Source: UBA2588 sp002339805 (GTDB lineage Bacteria > Chloroflexota > Dehalococcoidia > Lucifugimonadales > UBA3495). Taken from it: a stretch of DNA of 64,000 bases. Position 1 is the stretch's first letter, and each line of letters starts with the position of its first letter. The notes under the pieces were generated by a model. That model ran no database searches. It saw nothing but the letters and a program-made list of their open reading frames with translations, and was not told the origin of the DNA. The translations under genes were made by a program, and so were the position numbers. Of the stretch, positions 36,247 through 45,335 are shown in pieces. The stretch spans positions 1 to 64,000 of the forward strand of contig JBJKVO010000002.1 of the NCBI GenBank assembly GCA_045562555.1, given 5' to 3'.

Positions 36247-37179
36247 TTAACTATTCTTCTCCATAACATCTACCAGCTCTTTGACGCTGGCTACTGAATT
36301 GTCTAGGGCGGATTTCTCATCTGGTAATAATTCAATTTCCATAACTTGCTCGATTCCGTTAGATCCAATTTTTACTGGGACACCCACGCAGAGCCCATTA
36401 ATTCCGTATTCACCCTCAAGAGATACGCACGCAGGAAGAATTCGTTTCTTGTCTAGTAGAATTGATTCGACCATTTGTACTATAGATGCGGAAGGGGCGT
36501 AAAATGCGCTTCCGGTTTTGAGGAGCCCCACTATTTCAGCACCTCCATCTCTAGTTCTCTGTACCAATGATTCTATGGTTTTTGCATCTAGCAACTCTGA
36601 AATGGGAATGCCGCCAATTGTGGTGTATCTTACTAAGGGAACCATGTCATCTCCGTGTCCACCAAGGACATAAGCTTGTACGTCTTCAACCGATACATCT
36701 AATTCTCTAGCTATGAAAGTTCTAAATCTAGCTGTATCTAGTACTCCAGCCATTCCTAAGACTCTGTTCCTAGGGAACCCACTTACTTTGAGTATGTTGT
36801 GTACCATTGCATCCAACGGATTAGTTACAGGAATGAGGATGCAATTAGGAGAATATTTAACAATTTCTTCAGTCACTGCACCTGTTATTTTCATGTTTGT
36901 TAATAATAAATCGTCTCGACTCATTCCGGGTTTTCGAGCTATTCCTGCTGTAATAATTACAACATCTGAATTTGCTGTTTCGGCATAATTATTTGATCCT
37001 ATTATGCTTCCGTCAGAACCTATTACTGGTCCTGATTCAGCCATGTCTAATGATTTACCTTGAGGTAGGTCTTCGACAACATCTACTAATACGACATCAG
37101 CGTATCCCAATTGATGTAATCTTTGAGCAGCAGTTGCTCCTACATTACCGGCTCCAACTACAGTTACTTTTTGTCTCAT
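36247..37179 (-). CDS. mdh: malate dehydrogenase
   Basis: A 310-residue NAD-dependent dehydrogenase of the LDH-like MDH group. The Rossmann start VTVVGAGNVGATAAQRL is at about residue 4. The substrate loop has GIARKPGMSRDDLL, whose Arg pair favours malate over lactate. VTNPLDAMVH at about 118 and the catalytic His in VLGGHGDDMVPL at about 173 follow. It lies next to the aminotransferase and three genes from monomeric isocitrate dehydrogenase, forming a TCA-related cluster. Confidence 0.93.
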   Translation of the reverse strand: MRQKVTVVGAGNVGATAAQRLHQLGYADVVLVDVVEDLPQGKSLDMAESGPVIGSDGSIIGSNNYAETANSDVVIITAGIARKPGMSRDDLLLTNMKITGAVTEEIVKYSPNCILIPVTNPLDAMVHNILKVSGFPRNRVLGMAGVLDTARFRTFIARELDVSVEDVQAYVLGGHGDDMVPLVRYTTIGGIPISELLDAKTIESLVQRTRDGGAEIVGLLKTGSAFYAPSASIVQMVESILLDKKRILPACVSLEGEYGINGLCVGVPVKIGSNGIEQVMEIELLPDEKSALDNSVASVKELVDVMEKNS

Positions 37180-37215
37180 TTGGTTCGTTCTCCTGGTTTT
37201 TTATTGTGTTTTGAA

Positions 37216-39444
37216 TTAAATTTGGTCAATTATGGAATTAAGAGTGGTACTAGGCCGCATTACTTTAGAGGCAAGTTCATCGTTGGGTAGATAATATCCC
37301 CCAATGTCTACGGATTCTCCTTGAGCCTCTATTAGTTCTTGTACAATCTTTTGTTCATTAGCTGTTATATCTTGAGCGACTTTTGTGAAAACTGATTGAA
37401 GTTCGGAATCGTTTGTTTGATTAGCTAAAGCTTCGGCCCAATATAGAGCTAAGTAGAAATGGCTGCCCCGTGTATCGAGTTCGTTGACACGGCGAGAAGG
37501 TTGGCGCCTATGCTCCATATGTTCTCCTATGGCAATATCTAATGTGTCGGCTAGTATTTGCGCTCTATCATTTTTGTGAACTGCGGCATAGTGCTCGAAA
37601 GAAGCTACTAGTGCGCAAAATTCCCCTAAAGAATCCCATCTAAGATGCCCTTCTTCTACGAACTGTTGGACATGCCTTGGAGCGGATCCTCCTGCACCTG
37701 TTTCAAAGAGACCTCCTCCTGCTAATAGAGGAACTACTGATAACATTTTGGCGCTAGTACCTAGTTCCAGTATTGGGAATAGGTCCGTCAAATAATCTCT
37801 CAATACGTTCCCAGTTACTGAAATAGTATCTAAGTCTTTTCTGCTTCGGTCCAGAGTGTAATTCATAGCGTCAACGGGTGACATGATTTGAACTTCCAAA
37901 CCTTCGGTGTCGTGATTAGGCAGATACTTGTTTACTTTTTTTATTATTTCAGCATCATGAGGCCTTTCAGAATCTAACCAAAATATCGCTGGTGATCCAG
38001 TAATCCGAGCACGATTCACAGCTAATTTCACCCAATCTTCTATAGGCGCGTCTTTGGTTTGGCACATCCTGAATATATCGTCTTTTTCAACATGTTGTTC
38101 CATCAAGATTGTTCCTGATTCATCTTTGACTAGGATAGAGCCTTCTCCTGGGGCTGTAAAAGTTTTGTTGTGAGAACCATATTCTTCTGCTTGAGCAGCC
38201 ATAAGGCCTACATTAGCCACACTTCCAAGAGTTGCAGGGTCAAAAGCGCCGTTTTTCTGACAATCTTCGATGACAGCTTGATAAATTGGTGCATAGGAAC
38301 GGTCAGGAATCATAGCGATGGTGTCATGTAGCTCATTGTCTGGTCCCCACATGCGTCCACCGTCTCGGACGATTACAGGCATTGTTGCATCAATAATCAT
38401 GTCGCTTGGTACATGTAGGTTAGTGATACCTCTACTTGAGTTCACCATGCCTAATTCAGGCCTTACCGTATAAGCATGTGCGATATCAGCTTCGATTTCA
38501 TTACGTTGAGCTTCGGGTAATGATTGTAGTTTAGTATGAAGTTCCGCTATACCATTATCAGGATCTACACCTAGTTCTTCGAACACTTGAGAGTGTTTTT
38601 CTAATACATCTTTGTAATACACAGATACACAATGCCCAAATATAATTGGATCGGACACCCTCATCATAGTAGATTTTATATGTAATGAAAGTAACACATT
38701 ATCAGCTTTAGCTTTTTCCATTTCATTCGCGTAGAATTTTCTTAAACTTGCAACATTCATTGTTGAGCAATCGATTATTTCGTTTGCGACTAAAGCGACA
38801 TCGTCTTTAAGAACTTTGGTTTCCCCTGTTGTATCTTGGAATTCAATTGTGCCGACCCCAGATTTTGAAATTGTTGCAGATTTTTCAGTGCCAAAGAAAT
38901 CTCCTTCAGGCATATGAGCAACCCGAGTTTTGGAAACCTCCGGCCAGTCCTGCATCATTTGATGAGGGTTGCGTTTACCGTGTTGTTTAACTGCTGTTGA
39001 AGACCTCCGATCAGAATTGCCTTCTCTTAATACGGGATTCACGGCACTGCCCAAAACTTTTGAATAGCCCTCGAATATAGCTCTTTCTTTATCGTTTTGA
39101 GGTTCATCTGGGTAATTGGGAACATCATATCCTTTGTCTTGTAGTTCTTGAATAGCCCCTTTTAGTTGAGGGATTGAAGCACTGATGTTAGGTAGTTTGA
39201 TTATATTAGCTACAGAATCAAAACATAGTGCTCCCGCCATCGTTAAATAGTCAGGAATCCTTTGATCAGGGGTTAAATTTTCTGGGAAATTCGCGAGTAT
39301 GCGACCTGTGAGGGAAATGTCCCAATCCTCAAGCTCAATACCAGCATGTTTTGTAAAGGCTTGTACAATGGGAAGTAGAGAGTATGTTCCTAAAGCTGGA
39401 GCTTCGTCAGTCTTTGTATAAATAATAGAGGATGTATTTGCCAT
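37216..39444 (-). CDS. icd: NADP-dependent isocitrate dehydrogenase, monomeric type
   Basis: A 742-residue enzyme of the monomeric (IDH II) family, unrelated in sequence to the usual dimeric Icd. IYTKTDEAPALGTYSLLPIVQAF at the start, NSDRRSSTAVKQHG at about 130 with the substrate Ser, and the MGTIEF, HIKSTMMRVSDPIIFGHCV and LDSERPHDAEII segments are typical. Start was set at ATG 39444, preceded by AGGAGA, which makes the protein normal length; a longer reading to 39540 is rejected. It oxidatively decarboxylates isocitrate to 2-oxoglutarate with NADP. Confidence 0.95.
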   Translation of the reverse strand: MANTSSIIYTKTDEAPALGTYSLLPIVQAFTKHAGIELEDWDISLTGRILANFPENLTPDQRIPDYLTMAGALCFDSVANIIKLPNISASIPQLKGAIQELQDKGYDVPNYPDEPQNDKERAIFEGYSKVLGSAVNPVLREGNSDRRSSTAVKQHGKRNPHQMMQDWPEVSKTRVAHMPEGDFFGTEKSATISKSGVGTIEFQDTTGETKVLKDDVALVANEIIDCSTMNVASLRKFYANEMEKAKADNVLLSLHIKSTMMRVSDPIIFGHCVSVYYKDVLEKHSQVFEELGVDPDNGIAELHTKLQSLPEAQRNEIEADIAHAYTVRPELGMVNSSRGITNLHVPSDMIIDATMPVIVRDGGRMWGPDNELHDTIAMIPDRSYAPIYQAVIEDCQKNGAFDPATLGSVANVGLMAAQAEEYGSHNKTFTAPGEGSILVKDESGTILMEQHVEKDDIFRMCQTKDAPIEDWVKLAVNRARITGSPAIFWLDSERPHDAEIIKKVNKYLPNHDTEGLEVQIMSPVDAMNYTLDRSRKDLDTISVTGNVLRDYLTDLFPILELGTSAKMLSVVPLLAGGGLFETGAGGSAPRHVQQFVEEGHLRWDSLGEFCALVASFEHYAAVHKNDRAQILADTLDIAIGEHMEHRRQPSRRVNELDTRGSHFYLALYWAEALANQTNDSELQSVFTKVAQDITANEQKIVQELIEAQGESVDIGGYYLPNDELASKVMRPSTTLNSIIDQI

Positions 39445-39550
39445 TAATAATCTCCTAAACTGTCTAAGTGAGTGATATTTTTGTAACCATAATAGGTGTA
39501 CTCTTTTGCGTGTGCCCATTATACAACTGGTAGGCGACAATCTCCACCGA

Positions 39551-41584
39551 TTATTTTGAATTAGAGGAGAGTATTTGTTCTATTAGTTCATCTACTCGGG
39601 TTGTTGGGTGATTGCAGACATAGTTTTCACACATATAAGCTGTAGGTGCGCCAGAATAACGAGTTTTGCCTTTTAGTATAGGTAACTCAGAAACATAATT
39701 AACCTCTCCTACAATGACCTTGTTAGGGAGATAATACTTATGTACAGCGATCAACAAGTCGGTAATTTCAGGGAGTTCCCCTGTGATCACGAATTCTTGA
39801 CCACTATTTAGATACATTTCTAATCCGCATAACCAAGTACCGGCAGCTGATGGCGCACGGAGCAATACAGGAGCCATGCCCCTAAGACTTTTTTCAGAAA
39901 TCGCTGAATATTTTGAGCCTCCTGTTACTTTACATAACTTTAGCAAAAGCTTTGTTGCAACAGATGCGCCGCATGGTTGAGCATTATCAAATACAGTGCG
40001 AGGTCTAGTAAGTATTGTCGGTTCGTTTAAAGACACGTCATAAAAACAATTTTGCTGATCGTCCCAGAAGAGGAGGATCATTTTATCTGTTAACTGAACG
40101 GAGACTTCTAAATATTTTTCGTCTAAAGTTGATTCATACAATGTCAATAAAGCATCTGCAAACAGGGCGTAATCTTCCAGATGGCCGTTTATTTTCGATG
40201 TCCCATTTCTCCAAATTCGCTGCAATTCACCTGTGTCAGACATCAGGTTGGCTAGTAGAAATTCAGCATTATTTATAGCTAATTGCAGGTAATCTGGATT
40301 GTTTAGTGAAGATCCTGCTTCAGATAATCCTTTTAGCATCATGGCATTCCAGGCTAAGATTATTTTGTCATCTTTAAAAGGAGGGATACGATGATATCTA
40401 TGAGACAATATTATCTCATTGGTTTGCATAATATTGTCATTAGGAGTGTCTGGCTCGGCCTCAAGGCTAAATTTCTTTCCGGGTACGCTGAGGATATTTT
40501 GCCCCTCAAAATTTCCGTTGTCAGTTATAGAGTAATATTCACATGCTTCATCAAATAGTTCAGTGGGTAATATATCTCTCAGCTCGTTAATATCCCATAC
40601 AAAATACTTGCCTTCTATCCCTTCACTATCAGCATCTTGAGATGAAAAGAAGCCACCATCTGGATGTAGCATATCTCGTTGTATATACTGGATAGTTTGT
40701 TCCACGACGTATTTGTATTTGGGTGCATTGGTCACAAGAAATGCGTGCAAATAAAGAGGAATTAACAGTGCATTGTCGTATAACATTTTCTCGAAATGAG
40801 GAACTAACCAGTAAGCGTCAGTAGAATACCTATGGAACCCTCCACCTATCTGATCATAAATTCCTCCATACATCATGCAATCTAATGTTTTAGTTACTAA
40901 TTCCAAGGATTTTTCATCGTTATATGTTTTATGATACTGGAGCAAGAATTCAAGAGTCATCGGTTGTGGAAATTTGGGAGAATTACCGAATCCTCCATTT
41001 TGGTAATCAAAATTTTTACTAAGGGTCGATACTGCAGTCGATAAAATGTCTTCAGACAAAATAGAATCTTCAGATATTAAGGACATATTATGTTGGAGTT
41101 GCGAAGTAATTTGTTCAGATATTTTTGATATCTCTTCAGCCTTATTTTGGAAGGCATCTGCTACAGATATTAATACTGCATTAAATCCAGGCATACCATG
41201 TCTTGATTCAGGAGGGAAATAAGTTCCTGCGAAAAAAGGTTTTAAATCGGGAGTCAAAAACATTGTCATTGGCCATCCGCCGCTTCCTGTCATCATTTGA
41301 ACGGCTTCCATGTAGATAGAATCAAGGTCAGGTCTTTCTTCCCGGTCCACTTTGATGTTGATGAAATGTTCATTCATTAGTTCAGCGATTTGAACATTTT
41401 CGAACGACTCTTGTTCCATTACATGGCACCAATGACATGCTGAGTATCCAATGCTCAGCAAAATAGGCTTATTTAATGATTTGGAAAGTTCGAGCGCTTC
41501 TGCCGTCCAGGGATGCCATTCCACAGGATTGTTGGCATGCTGAAGTAAGTACGGACTGCTTTCATTGATTAAATTGTTTGGCAT
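39551..41584 (-). CDS. DUF255 thioredoxin-domain protein (YyaL/SPATA20-like)
   Basis: A 677-residue protein of the YyaL family. The N-terminal thioredoxin-like domain (about 1-170) has ESPYLLQHANNPVEW-like start, the redox motif CHWCHV at 50-53, and the GGWPMTMFLTPDLKPFFAGTYFPP segment. The rest is an (alpha/alpha)6 barrel related to N-acylglucosamine epimerases and cellobiose epimerases. Function is unknown, though a role in redox control or sugar metabolism has been proposed for the family. It is divergent from the selenoprotein gene, 79 bases apart. Confidence 0.9.
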   Translation of the reverse strand: MPNNLINESSPYLLQHANNPVEWHPWTAEALELSKSLNKPILLSIGYSACHWCHVMEQESFENVQIAELMNEHFINIKVDREERPDLDSIYMEAVQMMTGSGGWPMTMFLTPDLKPFFAGTYFPPESRHGMPGFNAVLISVADAFQNKAEEISKISEQITSQLQHNMSLISEDSILSEDILSTAVSTLSKNFDYQNGGFGNSPKFPQPMTLEFLLQYHKTYNDEKSLELVTKTLDCMMYGGIYDQIGGGFHRYSTDAYWLVPHFEKMLYDNALLIPLYLHAFLVTNAPKYKYVVEQTIQYIQRDMLHPDGGFFSSQDADSEGIEGKYFVWDINELRDILPTELFDEACEYYSITDNGNFEGQNILSVPGKKFSLEAEPDTPNDNIMQTNEIILSHRYHRIPPFKDDKIILAWNAMMLKGLSEAGSSLNNPDYLQLAINNAEFLLANLMSDTGELQRIWRNGTSKINGHLEDYALFADALLTLYESTLDEKYLEVSVQLTDKMILLFWDDQQNCFYDVSLNEPTILTRPRTVFDNAQPCGASVATKLLLKLCKVTGGSKYSAISEKSLRGMAPVLLRAPSAAGTWLCGLEMYLNSGQEFVITGELPEITDLLIAVHKYYLPNKVIVGEVNYVSELPILKGKTRYSGAPTAYMCENYVCNHPTTRVDELIEQILSSNSK

Positions 41585-41663
41585 GTGGTTTTAGCCTCTG
41601 TGGTTTAGTATAATTACATATAGTAACCAAGTTTAAAACATATAGGAAGTAATAAGTTAAATA

Positions 41664-42311
41664 GTGTATAAATTGATTCTCGTTCCTCTTATGCTAATCC
41701 TAGTAGTATCATTCGGATGCGCTGGTAATGACACTACTAATAATCAAGTGTCTACTGTGTCTGACACGCTAGTTACAAGCACTGTAGGATCACCAACATC
41801 TCCCCCCCTTCCATCCGAAGTTCCCATGTCTGAAAAAAAATCGCAAGAACAAGACACTCAGAAAACTATCGATCTTGCGGAGACAGACACTTATTCGCCA
41901 ATGTTCGATAGGTCATTTGATTTCGAACTAGCTACAGGAGTTAGAATCAACAAAAGTGATGTATTAACAGGCAGACCTGTGTTTATGTTGTCAGTGTCTG
42001 AAAATTGAGGAACTTGTAAGCGCGAGTTACGCGATTTAGATCCATTATCTAAGCAATATCCTGGAATTGATGTTTACATCATTTCAATGGACAAACCTTC
42101 CTCCCTAGCTAAGATTCAGGAAAAGAATGATGAGCAAGGTAGGACTCTCACATTTGTTAATCCGATAGGCGATTCTTTACGTAATCTAGAGATAGCGGCA
42201 AGATCCAATAAAATCGCGTTCGATAAATCAGGCGAAATCGTATACAGAGCATCTTTGGGAAGAGGTTCGTCTAAAGACTGGGATTCATTATTCAGTGAAT
42301 TAACTCAATAA
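41664..42311 (+). CDS. predicted selenocysteine-containing thioredoxin-like lipoprotein (UGA read as Sec)
   Basis: A 215-residue protein if the in-frame TGA at 42006-42008 is read as selenocysteine. The frame is otherwise open on both sides, with no other stop. An N-terminal signal segment (residues about 3-17) ends SFGC, a lipobox, then a Ser/Thr-rich linker to about residue 75. A thioredoxin fold follows: GRPVFMLSVSEN, then U115-G-T-C118 and KRELRDLDPLSK, then VYIISMD, and IAFDKSGEIVYRA near the C-terminus. Sec replaces the first Cys of CxxC, as in known UxxC selenoproteins. A SECIS-like hairpin follows the TGA. GTG start; ribosome site weak. Converges on thrS. Confidence 0.85.
42009..42043 (+). 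promoter_or_regulatory. candidate bacterial SECIS element
   Basis: The RNA right after the UGA folds into one hairpin. GGA (42009-42011) pairs with UCC (42041-42043), CU (42013-42014) with AG (42038-42039), AAG (42018-42020) with UUU (42035-42037) including one G-U, and CGCG (42021-42024) with CGCG (42030-42033), with a bulged A at 42034. The apical loop is AGUUA, with G in its second position. The loop begins 16 bases after the UGA. A G among the first two loop bases and a 16-37 base distance are the published bacterial SECIS rules, as I recall them. Confidence 0.75.
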
Positions 42312-42314
42312 TGA

Positions 42315-44090
42315 TTAGATGGTTTTATTGGTGACGGCAAGTGAAACCAATTCCTGAAATTCGGGTATGGGAATAGCTCCCAGGTTTGTCCCGTCTCGTA
42401 ATCTAACCGACACCGACTGACTCTCCGCTTCAGAGTCTCCTACGACTACCATGTACGGGATTTTTTGCATTTGCGCGTCTCTAATTTTAGCATTCATTCG
42501 ATCTCTCCGGCTGTCAACTTCTATTCTAATACCATGTGAAGAGAGTGCACTTTGAATCGAGTGTGCATATTCCAGATGCCTATCTGATATCGGTATAATC
42601 ATAGCTTGAACAGGAGCCAGCCATACAGGGAAAGCTCCTGAATAATGTTCGATTAGAATACCTATAAATCTTTCAATAGACCCTAAGATCGCTCTGTGAA
42701 TCATATACGGTTGAGCTCTTTCTCCATTGTCGTTTTGGAAGACTAGGTCAAATCGTTCAGGTAAATTGAAGTCAAATTGTACGGTAGTGCATTGCCAGTC
42801 TCTGTTTAATGCATCTTGAATATTAAGGTCGATTTTTGGGCCATAAAACGCACCTCCGCCTTCGTCAATAGTGTATGTTAAACCTCTTGATTCTATAGCT
42901 TTCCGTAATGAGTCTGTGGCGTGATCCCACATCATTGCCTCGCCTACATACTTTTCTGGACGAGTAGATAGTGCTATTGAGTAGTTGTTGAAACCAAAGG
43001 CATCTAAAAGCTCAAAAGTAAGGTCCAGAACTTTCCCGATTTCATCCTCGATTTGGTCTGGCATACAGAATATATGAGCATCATCTTGGGTGAATCCTCT
43101 AACGCGCATTAGGCCATGCAAAACACCGCTTCGTTCATAGCGATATACAGTTCCTAATTCAGAAAGCTTCAGTGGTAGTTCTCTGTAACTGCGAAGAGAA
43201 GATTTGTACACCATTATGTGGAATGGGCAGTTCATAGGCTTTAGGTAATATTGTTGTTCATCGATTTCCATAGGTGCGTACATGTTTTCATTATAGAAAC
43301 CTAGGTGGCCGCTGGTCTCCCATAAATTGGATCTCCCAATATGAGGAGAGTACACTGGTTGGTAATTATGTTGGATGTGTAGATCCCTCCAGTATTGTTC
43401 TACAATGGATCGCAACATAGCTCCCTTAGGATTCCAGACTGTTAATCCAGGACCGATTTCATCGTGAGTAGAAAATAAATCTAACGAGCGGCCCAAGATA
43501 CGGTGATCTCGTTTTTCCGCTTCTTCCAAATTGTGTAGATGCTCCTCTAGAGCTTCAGAACTCTCAAAAGCTGTCCCGTAAATCCTCTGGAGCATGGGGT
43601 TTTTTTCGTTGCCTCTCCAATAAGCCCCAGCCACCGTCAACAGTTTAAATGCGCATATGTCAGCTGTGGTTTCTACATGTGGACCCTGACATAGATCTTC
43701 AAATGTTCCATGGGAGTAAGTTGAAATGGGCACATCAGAATCTAAGTTTTCTATGAGCTCGATCTTATATGGTTGCTGTTCAAACTTATTTTCCGCATCA
43801 TTTCTGCTGATTGTGGATTTTTCAAAAGAGTGATTCTTCGAGATTATCTCAGTCATTCTTTTTTCTATTTTTTCTAAATCGTCGGGTGTAAATGGGTGAG
43901 TTACTTCAAAGTCATAGTAAAACCCATCTTTAGTAGGAGGCCCAATTCCAATTTTTGCGTCTGGAAATAACTGCATTACTGCATCCGCCATGACATGGGC
44001 GGCTGAGTGTCTGATCTTTTGCCTCAGTATCTCAATTTGTCCAGAGTCAGAATCTAATGGCTCGAATTCTAGTGAACTATGATCTAACAT
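42315..44090 (-). CDS. thrS: threonine-tRNA ligase, lacking the N-terminal TGS domain
   Basis: A 591-residue class II synthetase. It begins about 17 residues before HSAAHVMADAVMQLFP, the HxxxH of the editing (N2) domain, so the usual TGS domain of about 60 residues is absent. The catalytic part has motif 1 through GPGLTVWNPKGAMLRS, the FTQDDAHIFC motif 2, zinc ligands (NCPFHIMVYKSS Cys plus His residues), and GGGAFYGPKIDLNI. The anticodon-binding domain ends with RRDRMNAKIRDAQ and VVGDSEAESQSVSVRLRDG. Start at ATG 44090 follows AGGACATCA. A longer reading starts with TTG. Confidence 0.93.
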   Translation of the reverse strand: MLDHSSLEFEPLDSDSGQIEILRQKIRHSAAHVMADAVMQLFPDAKIGIGPPTKDGFYYDFEVTHPFTPDDLEKIEKRMTEIISKNHSFEKSTISRNDAENKFEQQPYKIELIENLDSDVPISTYSHGTFEDLCQGPHVETTADICAFKLLTVAGAYWRGNEKNPMLQRIYGTAFESSEALEEHLHNLEEAEKRDHRILGRSLDLFSTHDEIGPGLTVWNPKGAMLRSIVEQYWRDLHIQHNYQPVYSPHIGRSNLWETSGHLGFYNENMYAPMEIDEQQYYLKPMNCPFHIMVYKSSLRSYRELPLKLSELGTVYRYERSGVLHGLMRVRGFTQDDAHIFCMPDQIEDEIGKVLDLTFELLDAFGFNNYSIALSTRPEKYVGEAMMWDHATDSLRKAIESRGLTYTIDEGGGAFYGPKIDLNIQDALNRDWQCTTVQFDFNLPERFDLVFQNDNGERAQPYMIHRAILGSIERFIGILIEHYSGAFPVWLAPVQAMIIPISDRHLEYAHSIQSALSSHGIRIEVDSRRDRMNAKIRDAQMQKIPYMVVVGDSEAESQSVSVRLRDGTNLGAIPIPEFQELVSLAVTNKTI

Positions 44091-44117
44091 TGATGTCCTA
44101 TAGAGTGTGTTGTGTAG

Positions 44118-44146
44118 ATTATACCTTAACAATCTTTTAGATTCAG
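44118..44146 (-). promoter_or_regulatory. candidate promoter for thrS
   Basis: On the minus strand TATAAT (44123-44118) is a perfect -10, with a weak CTGAAT (44146-44141) 17 bases upstream. The predicted start leaves only about 20 bases of leader, too short for a T-box. Confidence 0.4.
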
Positions 44147-44239
44147 TGTTTATGCCGTAAAAATATTAAATGTTAGGAGGTTTTAGGGAGTCTATGCCTA
44201 TGATATGCTTGTTGAATAGGTTGAACATGAGGGTTATTA

Positions 44240-45335
44240 ATGGAAGACTTGAAAGATAAGACACAACAACTTCTCCACAGAGTTACAGACTTAATGGAGC
44301 GGCTTTGACTTAGCCTCTAAAGAAAATGAAATCAGAAAAATAGAATCAGAATCGGAGCAAAATGTTTTCTGGTCCGATCATGAGGTTGCTTCAGCAGAAA
44401 TGCAAAAATTGGCAACCTTAAAAGAAACCGTGTCTTTTTGGTCGACACTTCAGGATAAATTAAATACCTTACTTGATTTGATAGAACTCGCAATTTCGGA
44501 TAATGATATGGATTTTCGAGAGGCAGCTGAACAAGAGCTCAGTGATCTTACAGTTTCCTTAGAACAAGAAGAATTCAAACTACTTTTATCAGGTGAGTAT
44601 GATAATAGATCAGCTATACTTACCATACAGGCAGGCGCAGGCGGAACTGATTCGCAAGATTGGGCTGAAATGCTGTTTAACATGTATGCTAAGTGGGGTC
44701 AGCTTCATAAAAGGAATGTCCAGGTCTTAAACGTTTCCCATGGGGAAGATGCAGGATATAGGACTGTTACCGTACAAGTAGAAGGTGATTTTGCTTATGG
44801 ATACTTAGAAAAAGAGACAGGAGTGCATCGATTGGTTCGACAATCACCATTTGATCCTAATAATGCTAGGCATACATCTTTTGCAGTAGTGGAAGTTATG
44901 CCTGTTGCATCAGCGCAATCTGACCCAGTTATTCGAAGCGAAGATATTAAAATGGATGCATTTAGATCTAGTGGCCCAGGTGGACAAAATGTCCAGAAAG
45001 TTGCTTCAGCTGTCAGATTGACACATATTCCTAGCGGTATTGTCGTCTCATGCCAGACGGAACGCTCTCAACATCAAAATAGAGAATATGCAATGCGTAT
45101 TCTGAATGCAAAGTTGTTGGCAGTAGAAAAAGAACGTAGAGATAAAGAGGTTGCAGATCTTAGAGGTGAGCGGGTAAATCCCGAATGGGGAAATCAGATT
45201 AGGAGTTACGTCCTACATCCTTACAAACAAGTTAAAGATCACAGAACAGATTTTGTGAGTACAGATCCAGACGGTGTTTTGGAAGGTCATATTGATGAAT
45301 TTATAAAAGCTTATATGGTTAAAAGCTTACAATAA
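44240..45335 (+). CDS. prfB: peptide chain release factor 2, programmed +1 frameshift
   Basis: RF2 recognises UGA and UAA stop codons. The first 22 codons from ATG 44240 end at CUU-UGA-C (44303-44309). A +1 shift past the U at 44306 continues in frame to 45335, giving about 364 residues. After the shift DLASKENEIRKIE then the QNVFWSD segment match the RF2 N-terminal coiled coil. The SPF tripeptide that reads UGA is in RQSPFDPNNARHTSF, and the GGQ catalytic loop in SSGPGGQNVQKVASAVR. Frameshifting rises when RF2 is scarce, so the protein controls its own level. Divergent from thrS. Confidence 0.96.
44296..44309 (+). other. prfB programmed +1 frameshift site
   Basis: GGAG (44296-44299), an internal Shine-Dalgarno-like sequence, lies three bases before CUU-UGA-C (44303-44309), the same geometry as in E. 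coli prfB. The ribosome slips from CUU to UUU and resumes with GAC. Confidence 0.93.

Noticed and set aside
41664..42008. Truncated lipoprotein gene ending at TGA, with a separate short gene at 42087-42311
   Set aside because: Both pieces share one frame with no other stop between them, the TGA falls at the Cys position of a CxxC motif, and a SECIS-like hairpin follows; one selenoprotein gene explains all of it.
44091..44239. T-box leader upstream of thrS
   Set aside because: The likely -10 is about 30 bases from the start codon, which leaves no room for a T-box, and no T-box sequence was seen.
44240..44308. A 22-codon leader peptide gene or broken start of prfB
   Set aside because: The stop is the CUU-UGA-C programmed frameshift of RF2 with a correctly placed GGAG; the peptide matches the RF2 N-terminus.
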